Source: an uncultured Eubacteriales bacterium (lineage in GTDB: Bacteria > Bacillota_A > Clostridia > Peptostreptococcales > Anaerovoracaceae). Taken from it: a DNA stretch of 12,321 nt. The position numbers and the translations under genes were made by a program. Of this stretch, positions 7,311-12,321 are shown piece by piece (position 1 is the stretch's first letter; each line of letters opens with the position of its first letter). Location: NCBI GenBank assembly GCA_902790885.1, contig CADATR010000040.1, forward strand, positions 1-12,321, written 5' to 3'. The notes beneath the pieces were generated by a model. It was given only the letters and a program-made list of their open reading frames with translations. It had not been told where the DNA came from and did no database searches.

Positions 7311-7454
7311 GAGGTCGGGGTTTCCCAGTAAATGCTTCGGCATTTCGATGTTCCCTCTCTAACCATCGTATGGGAACCCGGCTGATCTCAGAGAAAGGTG
7401 TTTAACAGTGTCTTTCGAAAAAGGGTCAAGCTGCGGACAACCGCAGCCTTTTTT
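7311..7454 (+). ncRNA. Unassigned structured RNA with three-way junction (small RNA or hydF leader)
   Basis: This ~145-nt segment folds by eye into nested helices. GAGGTC (7311-7316) pairs with GATCTC (7384-7389), one pair being G-U. GGGTTTCCCA (7318-7327) pairs with TGGGAACCC (7371-7379) with one bulge. Two hairpins lie inside the junction: AAATGC-TTCG-GCATTT (7330-7345) and CGATG/CATCG (7346-7350 and 7364-7368). A further short hairpin, GAAAG/CTTTC (7393-7397 and 7412-7416), comes before the terminator. GTTCCC (7350-7355) can alternatively pair with GGGAAC (7372-7377), so the junction may switch. No coding frame is evident. The sequence does not match the TPP, SAM-I, purine, THF, cobalamin, T-box, 6S or SRP consensus as I know them. 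It may be an independent small RNA or a terminating leader of hydF. Confidence 0.5.
7430..7454 (+). terminator. Intrinsic terminator after the structured RNA
   Basis: A perfect 7-bp GC-rich stem GCTGCGG/CCGCAGC (7430-7436 and 7441-7447) with an ACAA loop is followed by T6 (7449-7454). An A-rich stretch before the stem (7418-7424) can extend pairing into the T-run. GGCTG at 7380-7384 could compete for CAGCC at 7444-7448, a possible antiterminator. Confidence 0.8.
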
Positions 7455-7459
7455 GTTTC

Positions 7460-7488
7460 TTGATAAGTCCTGCCCGTGAATGTACACT
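7460..7488 (+). promoter_or_regulatory. Possible hydF promoter
   Basis: TTGATA (7460-7465) and TACACT (7483-7488) are 17 bp apart, just downstream of the terminator. This would give hydF its own transcript with a leader of about 35 nt and a GAGAGG ribosome binding site near 7519-7524. The -10 box is only a 4 of 6 match, so this is tentative. Confidence 0.4.
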
Positions 7489-7506
7489 ATTCAGTAGGGC
7501 TTTTTC
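7467..7506 (+). terminator. Second hairpin with T-run just before hydF
   Basis: AGTCCT pairs with AGGGCT (one G-U pair), with TGAAT/ATTCA stacked inside around a short loop, and a T5 tract follows (7501-7505). It resembles a weaker intrinsic terminator only about 25 bases ahead of the hydF start. It may act as an attenuator for read-through, but it overlaps the promoter candidate, so only one of the two readings may be right. Confidence 0.4.
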
Positions 7507-7530
7507 TTATGAGTCAAAGAGAGGTCGCTT

Positions 7531-8739
7531 ATGGCAGGGATGAATGATACGCCTTCGGGCGAAAGGATACATATAGGTTTCTTCGGCCGCAGAAATGCGG
7601 GCAAATCAAGCGTGGTAAATGCCGTAACAGGTCAGGACCTGGCGGTAGTCTCAGACATAAAGGGAACCACGACTGACCCGGTGACAAAATCGATGGAGAT
7701 ACTTCCGCTTGGACCGGTCGTGGTGATCGACACGCCGGGATTTGACGACGAGGGCAGCCTTGGCGAACTTCGTGTGCAGAGAACGCGCAAGATACTTGAA
7801 AAGACAGACATCGCCGTGCTGGTGGTCGACGGATCGGAAGGCCTGAGAAAGGTCGATGAAGAGCTGACCGGGCTGTTTAAAGAGAAGGACATACCATTCC
7901 TTATCGCGTTCAACAAAAGCGATCTTCCGTCTTCCGCGGCAGACAGCGTGACAGGTGAAAACGTGATACATGTCAGCGCCCTGACCGGAGAAGGGATAGA
8001 TCTCCTGAAGGACAGGATCGCGGCCTTAAAGCCGCAGGAAAAGGAAGGACGCATCATAGCGGACAGGATAGATGCGGGTGATCTCATCATACTGGTGGTG
8101 CCTATCGATAAGGCGGCGCCTAAAGGCAGGCTCATACTTCCGCAGCAGCAGACCATAAGAGACATACTCGATGCAGGCGCGTCTGCGCTTGTGGTACAGG
8201 ACTCAGAGCTCGGGGAACTGCTCGCGAAGCTTGGAGACACAAAGCCGGCTCTTGTGATCACCGACAGCCAGGTATTCGGCAAGGTGGACAGGATAGTGCC
8301 GCAGGATGTTCCGCTCACATCGTTCTCGATACTCATGGCACGTTATAAAGGGCTTCTCGATGACGCTGTAAAAGGGGTCACGGCCATAAACGGGCTTAAG
8401 GATGGTGATAAAATACTTATAGCGGAAGGCTGCACTCATCACAGGCAGTGCGGAGACATCGGCACTGTAAAGATCCCGAAGTGGCTCAGCGAATTCACCG
8501 GAAAAAAGCTTAGCTTCGAGACCGCGAGCGGTACGGGATATCCCGATGATCTTACTACTTATGCCCTGGTGGTCCACTGCGGCGGCTGCATGCTCAACGA
8601 GAGGGAAGTCAGGAACCGCAGCATAAAAACGACCGGTCAGGGAGTGCCGATAACAAACTACGGAACCATGATCGCGTACGTTCACGGCATACTCAAACGC
8701 AGCCTCAGCATATTCCCCGAACTCGCCGACACGCTGTAA
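7531..8739 (+). CDS. hydF: [FeFe]-hydrogenase H-cluster maturation GTPase HydF
   Basis: HydF is the scaffold on which HydE and HydG build the 2Fe subcluster that is then delivered to apo-hydrogenase. The 402-residue length is normal. The N-terminal GTPase domain shows G1 GRRNAGKSS (19-27), the G2 region GTTTDP (45-50), G3 DTPG (67-70), G4 NKSD (128-131) and a G5-like SALTGEG (149-155). A dimerisation domain follows. The C-terminal cluster-binding domain has the family pattern of Cys301-x-His303 followed by His349-Cys350-x2-Cys353, the ligands expected for its [4Fe-4S] cluster. The ATG at 7531 has GAGAGG upstream. hydE, hydG and hydA are not in the window, so this copy stands alone behind a structured RNA and terminators. 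The acyl-CoA synthetase downstream has its own promoter. Confidence 0.96.
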   Translation: MAGMNDTPSGERIHIGFFGRRNAGKSSVVNAVTGQDLAVVSDIKGTTTDPVTKSMEILPLGPVVVIDTPGFDDEGSLGELRVQRTRKILEKTDIAVLVVDGSEGLRKVDEELTGLFKEKDIPFLIAFNKSDLPSSAADSVTGENVIHVSALTGEGIDLLKDRIAALKPQEKEGRIIADRIDAGDLIILVVPIDKAAPKGRLILPQQQTIRDILDAGASALVVQDSELGELLAKLGDTKPALVITDSQVFGKVDRIVPQDVPLTSFSILMARYKGLLDDAVKGVTAINGLKDGDKILIAEGCTHHRQCGDIGTVKIPKWLSEFTGKKLSFETASGTGYPDDLTTYALVVHCGGCMLNEREVRNRSIKTTGQGVPITNYGTMIAYVHGILKRSLSIFPELADTL

Positions 8740-8779
8740 ATACAGGCGTTGCGAAACTGCTGCCGGGAATATAGTTTCA

Positions 8780-8808
8780 TTGATAAAATGCCCGCTATAC
8801 TGTATATT
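8780..8808 (+). promoter_or_regulatory. Promoter for acyl-CoA synthetase operon
   Basis: TTGATA (8780-8785) and TATATT (8803-8808) are spaced by exactly 17 bp, a good sigma-70 pattern in the 135-bp gap after hydF. The predicted leader contains two small inverted repeats, GTAGA/TCTAC and TGCGC/GCGCA (about 8816-8850), before an AAAGGGA ribosome binding site. Confidence 0.6.
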
Positions 8809-8874
8809 GGAATAAGTAGAGAGGGTATTCTACGTGCGCTGACAGCGCAAATATTCTTTTGAAAGGGATGTAAA

Positions 8875-10536
8875 ATGAGGAAATATAAATGCAAATATGA
8901 CATAGAATTCCAGGATCTCAAAGAGATAATGGATTTCGTCGCAGATAAGTACGGCAAAAATACCGCGTTTATCTATAAGACCCCTGACAGAAAGAGCAAG
9001 GTGGAGATCACATACCGCAAATTCAGGGACGATATGGATTCTATCGGAGCTTATCTGATCAGCAAGGGGCTCAAGGGCAAAAGGATCGTGGTTATCGGAC
9101 CTAACTCGTACACATGGCTCGCGGCTTACTACGGAATAGTCATCAACGTGGGCGTCGTTGTGCCTCTCGACAAGGGCCTGCCTGAAGAGGAGATAGTGAA
9201 TTCGCTGAAGAAGTGCAAGGCTGATGCCATCGTTTATGACGAAAGCCTCAAAATGGACTTCGAAAAGATCCTCGGCATGGACGGCATAACTGTTGAGACA
9301 CTGATCCCTATGTCGGAGATCTCGCAGGAAGCGCTCGTGGAGCACGCGAAGCTCGTAAAGCAGTATAAGCCTGAGTTCAAGGTGATCGACAAGCACGCGG
9401 TAGACATAATACTGTTCACCTCGGGTACATCCGCTGACGCGAAGGCTGCGCAGCTGACTCAGCGCAATATCGCTTCAACCATCGCTGCGATGAGAAAGGT
9501 GGAGCCTATCTACGAAGATGACGTTGAGATGATACTGCTTCCGCTCCATCATGCATTCGGAAATCAGGGCGTGCTGATGTTTATCAGCAACGGATGCACC
9601 AACGTATTCTGCAGCGGACTAAAATACATACAGAAGGAGCTGAAGGAATACGGCGTTACAGCGTTCTTCTGCGTTCCGCTCATCATCGAGTCCATGATAA
9701 ACAAGGTGCTCAAGACAGCGGAGAAGGAGGGCAAGCTCCAGAAGCTCGAGACAGGCCGCAAGATCTCCAAAGCGCTGATGAAGGTGGGCATCGATGTAAG
9801 GCGGAAGCTCTTCAAAGACGTAATAGACGGACTCGGCGGCAAGCTGAGATTCCTCATCAGCGGAGCAGCAGGCCTCGATCTTAAGATACTCGAGTACGCG
9901 ACGGACTTTGGCATCCTCACAGTGCAGGGCTACGGCTTGACTGAGACCGCGCCGACCATCGCTTCAGAGAGTTACTTCTACCGCAGACCGGGCTCTGTCG
10001 GACACGCGATGCCGGGAGTCGAGGTAAAGATCAATAACCCTGATGAAGACGGCATAGGCGAGCTTTACGCGAGAGGCCCTAACATCATGAAAGGATATCT
10101 CGATGATGAAGCGGCCAATAAGGAAGTCTTCGTGGACGGGTGGTTCAACACAGGCGACCTGGCAAGGATAGACGATGACGATTACATATTCCTGACAGGC
10201 CGTAAGAAGAATGTTATCGTACTCAAGAACGGAAAGAATATCTATCCGGAAGAGATAGAGGAGCTGATCAACAAGATCCCTTACGTCGTAGAAAACGTAG
10301 TAATGGGCGAAGAGGAAGGCGATGACTACAGGCTCGTAGTGCATGTGGTATATGATCCTGAAGCCGAAGAGTTCAAGGGAAAGAGCGCCGATGAGATTCT
10401 GGCTGTAGTCGATAATGACATAGAAAAGATCAACAGCGAGATGCCAAATTATAAGCGCATCAAGCAGGCGTACCTCAGAACGGAAGAATTCGAAAAGACC
10501 ACTACACAGAAGATAAAGAGGCGCACTATAAAGTAG
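8875..10536 (+). CDS. AMP-forming acyl-CoA synthetase (fatty acid--CoA ligase-like)
   Basis: This 553-residue member of the ANL adenylating family activates a carboxylic acid with ATP and joins it to CoA. The best fit is the long-chain acyl-CoA synthetase branch. Visible motifs are the phosphate-loop region TSGTSADAKAAQLTQRN (from Thr182), the adenine-binding GYGLTETAP (352-360), the ribose-binding Asp428 in FNTGD, the hinge segment TGRKKNVIVLKNGKNIYPEEIEE, and the C-terminal catalytic Lys546 in TTTQKIKR. The phosphate loop is unusual: the normal TSGTTGxPKG reads TSGTSADAKA, keeping Lys190 but losing the second-half glycines and proline. The ATG has AAAGGGATG upstream and a promoter is present in the gap. 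The lipoprotein gene starts 10 bp after the stop. The substrate is unknown; the neighbouring dehydratase-family gene fits acyl-CoA metabolism only loosely. Confidence 0.88.
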   Translation: MRKYKCKYDIEFQDLKEIMDFVADKYGKNTAFIYKTPDRKSKVEITYRKFRDDMDSIGAYLISKGLKGKRIVVIGPNSYTWLAAYYGIVINVGVVVPLDKGLPEEEIVNSLKKCKADAIVYDESLKMDFEKILGMDGITVETLIPMSEISQEALVEHAKLVKQYKPEFKVIDKHAVDIILFTSGTSADAKAAQLTQRNIASTIAAMRKVEPIYEDDVEMILLPLHHAFGNQGVLMFISNGCTNVFCSGLKYIQKELKEYGVTAFFCVPLIIESMINKVLKTAEKEGKLQKLETGRKISKALMKVGIDVRRKLFKDVIDGLGGKLRFLISGAAGLDLKILEYATDFGILTVQGYGLTETAPTIASESYFYRRPGSVGHAMPGVEVKINNPDEDGIGELYARGPNIMKGYLDDEAANKEVFVDGWFNTGDLARIDDDDYIFLTGRKKNVIVLKNGKNIYPEEIEELINKIPYVVENVVMGEEEGDDYRLVVHVVYDPEAEEFKGKSADEILAVVDNDIEKINSEMPNYKRIKQAYLRTEEFEKTTTQKIKRRTIK

Positions 10537-10546
10537 GAGGGCGGAT

Positions 10547-11218
10547 ATGAAGCAGGGTACTCGTCGTGTATTATACCTCATTCTTGCGGCAGCAATGATG
10601 ATATCCATGCTCACCTCATGCGGACCAAAGAAGCCGGCTCCTGAAGACGCTCAGGCGTATGTCAAGGCTGTGCTCGACCTCATGTGTACCGGCGATTACG
10701 ATCACTCAGTCGATCTCTCGGATATTGAAGAGGGGAAGGAAACAGAAACAAGAGACGCGCTTATCGGCGAAATGATGTCGGGCATCGGATCCGAATCCAG
10801 TCTGAACGAAGACGTGACAAAAGCTTTCGGTGACTTCATGATCAAGGCGCTCGAAAATGCTAAGTACACAGTCGGGGATGCAGTTGAGACAGATGACGGA
10901 GGATATGATGTGAGTGTTTCGATCGAGCCTCTGAAGATATTCACGGGGGTCGATGAGGAACTCAATGCCGTGCTTGAAGAAAAGGTGGCCGCGGAGTCCG
11001 ACAAGATCCTTGCAATGTCGGAAGAGGAGCAGACGAATTACGTGATGGAGATCCTTCTGGAGATCCTGAATAAAAAGCTCGAAAATCCTGAGTACGATGC
11101 CCCGGAAGAGGTCGTCGTTCACTACGGACCTCTGGAAGATCAGGACGGAGTATACGGCTGTACGGAAGCTGAAGGCGAAAAGCTCGGCTCAAAACTGTTC
11201 TCGCAGGAGGGCCTGTAG
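10547..11218 (+). CDS. Hypothetical lipoprotein
   Basis: This 223-residue protein has a classical lipoprotein signal: positive N-terminus MKQGTRR, hydrophobic core LYLILAAAMMISM, and lipobox LTSC with Cys25 followed by GPKKP. The mature part is strongly acidic and predicted mostly helical in the middle (about residues 70-190). I recognise no enzyme motif; it resembles the small DUF-type lipoproteins with a ~150-residue solute- or protein-binding domain found in Clostridia. It starts 10 bp after the acyl-CoA synthetase stop with an AGGAGGG ribosome binding site, so the two are co-transcribed. A strong terminator follows. A surface role linked to the acyl substrate is possible, but there is no direct support. 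Confidence 0.82.
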   Translation: MKQGTRRVLYLILAAAMMISMLTSCGPKKPAPEDAQAYVKAVLDLMCTGDYDHSVDLSDIEEGKETETRDALIGEMMSGIGSESSLNEDVTKAFGDFMIKALENAKYTVGDAVETDDGGYDVSVSIEPLKIFTGVDEELNAVLEEKVAAESDKILAMSEEEQTNYVMEILLEILNKKLENPEYDAPEEVVVHYGPLEDQDGVYGCTEAEGEKLGSKLFSQEGL

Positions 11219-11238
11219 GCAATAGAAACAACGAATAT

Positions 11239-11282
11239 AAAGAGCGGACAGGATAGATTAATTCTATTTTGTCCGCTCTTTT
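11239..11282 (+). terminator. Strong intrinsic terminator after the lipoprotein gene
   Basis: A perfect 12-bp inverted repeat (11239-11250 and 11270-11281, core AGAGCGGACA/TGTCCGCTCT) encloses a second ATAGA/TCTAT pairing and ends in a T-run (11279-11282). The A-run on the other side would also let it work on the opposite strand. Confidence 0.88.
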
Positions 11283-11310
11283 CGTAATAGTAAAATCAGA
11301 TTGCAGATAG

Positions 11311-11337
11311 TGCCTTCAGCCTGGTCTGAGGCATTTT
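11311..11337 (+). terminator. Small hairpin with T4 in the leader of the last gene
   Basis: TGCCTTCAG (11311-11319) pairs with CTGAGGCA (11326-11333) with one bulge, around a 6-nt loop, and is followed by TTTT. It lies 40 bases ahead of the ATG, after the strong terminator. It could be a backup terminator or a leader attenuator. No good promoter could be placed between it and the ATG; a TATAAA at 11353-11358 has no matching -35. Confidence 0.4.
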
Positions 11338-11376
11338 ATGATGTTTGTTCTTTATAAAAGTAAGGGAGAAATTATT

Positions 11377-12321
11377 ATGGCTGACAATCAAAAAATGTGG
11401 GCAGAGCTTGGTATGAACCTTGAGATGCATGACATGCTGTGCGAAGTGCTTCCGGGAGCAATCGGTGACGTATTCATGTCCCAGGAGAACAGACCTGAGG
11501 CAATGGACTACTTTGACATGGTCCTCGCAGACGTACACGGACTGAGACCTTCGGAACTCGTTGAGTTCAGAAAGAACGGCGGAAAGGTATTCGGCACATT
11601 CTGCGCTTATGTACCTGACGAAGTAATCTTTGCAGCAGGCGGAATCGCTACAGGTCTCTGCGCTGGTTCGCAGTTCTGGGTACCTGGCGGCGAGAGATAT
11701 CTGCCGGCTAACACTTGCCCTCTCATCAAGGCTATGCTGGGCGCCAGATTCGACAAGACATGCCCGTTCTACAGACTGGCAGACATCTACATCGGCGAGA
11801 ACACATGCGACGGCAAGAAGAAGGCTTATGAGATCCTCGGAACAGACGTGCCTATGCACATCATGGATCTGCCTCAGATGAAGAGAGACAAGGACTACCT
11901 CAAGTGGGCTGACGAGATCAAGGACCTCATCAAGGTAGTTGAGGAAGTAACAGGCAACAAGGTTACTCCTGAGGCTCTGGCTGAGAACATCAAGAAGATC
12001 AACAATAAGAGAAAGGCTCTGGAGAGACTGTACAAACTCAGAAGAAATGAGTGCGTTCCTATCTCCGGAACAGACACACTGCTTATCTCGCAGATCGCAT
12101 ACTATGACGATCCGGAGAGATTTGCGACAATGGTCAACAAGCTGTGCGACGAGCTCGAGCAGAGAGTTGCTGACGGCGTAAGCGTAGCAGAAGGCAAGAA
12201 GAGAATCCTCATCACAGGTACTCCGATGGCTATTCCTAACTGGAAGATGCACAACCTCGTCGAGACAAGCGGCGGCATCGTAGTATGCGAAGAGACATGC
12301 ACAGGTACAAGATACTTCGAG
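11377..12321 (+). CDS. Double-cubane-cluster / 2-hydroxyacyl-CoA dehydratase-family protein (C-terminus cut off by window edge)
   Basis: The frame is open from ATG 11377 to the end of the window, giving 315 residues. The sequence GTFCAYVPDEVIFAAGGIATGLCAGS, then LPANTCPLIKAMLGARFDKTCPFY and IGENTCDGKKKAYEIL, is typical of the HgdB/FldC/YjiM family. These Fe-S proteins are reduced by an ATP-dependent activator and drive low-potential reductions. Conserved Cys residues are at 76, 95, 114, 129 and 144. The pattern is closest to the double-cubane-cluster (DCCP/YjiM) type rather than to a classical dehydratase alpha or beta subunit, but the subgroup is inferred. An ATPase activator would be expected downstream, outside the window. 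AGGGAG (11363-11368) is the ribosome binding site. All 15 Arg codons are AGA and no Ile codon is ATA, unlike the other genes here, which suggests very high expression. Confidence 0.86.
   Translation, partial: MADNQKMWAELGMNLEMHDMLCEVLPGAIGDVFMSQENRPEAMDYFDMVLADVHGLRPSELVEFRKNGGKVFGTFCAYVPDEVIFAAGGIATGLCAGSQFWVPGGERYLPANTCPLIKAMLGARFDKTCPFYRLADIYIGENTCDGKKKAYEILGTDVPMHIMDLPQMKRDKDYLKWADEIKDLIKVVEEVTGNKVTPEALAENIKKINNKRKALERLYKLRRNECVPISGTDTLLISQIAYYDDPERFATMVNKLCDELEQRVADGVSVAEGKKRILITGTPMAIPNWKMHNLVETSGGIVVCEETCTGTRYFE

Noticed and set aside
7371..7395. GGAACCCGGC segment resembling part of a SAM-I riboswitch
   Set aside because: None of the other SAM-I conserved blocks (the CTTATC start, the GGTGCTAA segment) are present, and the stems are different.
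11296..12252. 318-codon antisense frame over the double-cubane-type gene
   Set aside because: The plus strand encodes a clear family match with conserved Cys motifs over the same span; the antisense frame has no recognisable motif or start site.
1..12321. CRISPR arrays, tRNA or rRNA genes, transposases, phage genes
   Set aside because: I saw no regularly spaced repeats, no cloverleaf-like tRNA sequence, and no integrase or transposase motifs in the open frames.

Overview
The window looks like chromosomal DNA of a strictly anaerobic Clostridia-type Firmicute of moderate GC. The reasons are an [FeFe]-hydrogenase maturation GTPase (HydF), a double-cubane/2-hydroxyacyl-CoA-dehydratase-like iron-sulfur protein, a lipobox lipoprotein, strong AGGAGG ribosome binding sites and short intergenic gaps. 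A fermentative gut or oral anaerobe fits. I cannot name the genus.

Left block (1-5643), sugar metabolism. A GH13 amylosucrase, truncated at the left edge, is followed after 15 bp by a PfkB-type fructokinase: sucrose glucose goes to alpha-glucan and the released fructose is phosphorylated. Facing them is a leftward three-gene run: a YwaF/TIGR02206-like membrane protein, a P-loop small-molecule kinase, and a GH13_18 sucrose-phosphorylase-family enzyme whose start overlaps the kinase stop. The two convergent units meet at a ~205-bp nested palindrome (2257-2464) that fills the gap between their stop codons. It probably ends at least the leftward transcript and may be a mobile palindromic element.

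Regulatory block (5668-7206). Two tandem GntR/HutC regulators diverge from the leftward operon. The divergent gap holds a sigma-70-like promoter overlapped by two different inverted repeats. This arrangement suggests local control of the glucoside operon, perhaps by a phosphosugar.

RNA and hydrogenase block (7207-8739). A 324-bp gap carries a TATAAT box centred in a perfect CCTAT/ATAGG palindrome, then a sequence that folds as a three-way junction with a UUCG hairpin, then a clear intrinsic terminator. I could not assign this to a known RNA class; it is either an independent small RNA or an attenuating leader. A second hairpin plus T-run and a separate promoter candidate lie just before hydF.

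Right block (8740-12321), acyl-CoA and iron-sulfur metabolism. A promoter-led AMP-forming acyl-CoA synthetase with an unusual nucleotide-binding loop is followed by a co-transcribed lipoprotein of unknown function and a strong terminator. Last comes a double-cubane-cluster/2-hydroxyacyl-CoA dehydratase family protein, truncated at the right edge, whose codon use (all Arg AGA, no ATA) suggests very high expression.

The best candidates for something undescribed are the structured RNA upstream of hydF, the large palindrome, and the GntR-GntR / membrane protein-kinase-phosphorylase cassette.
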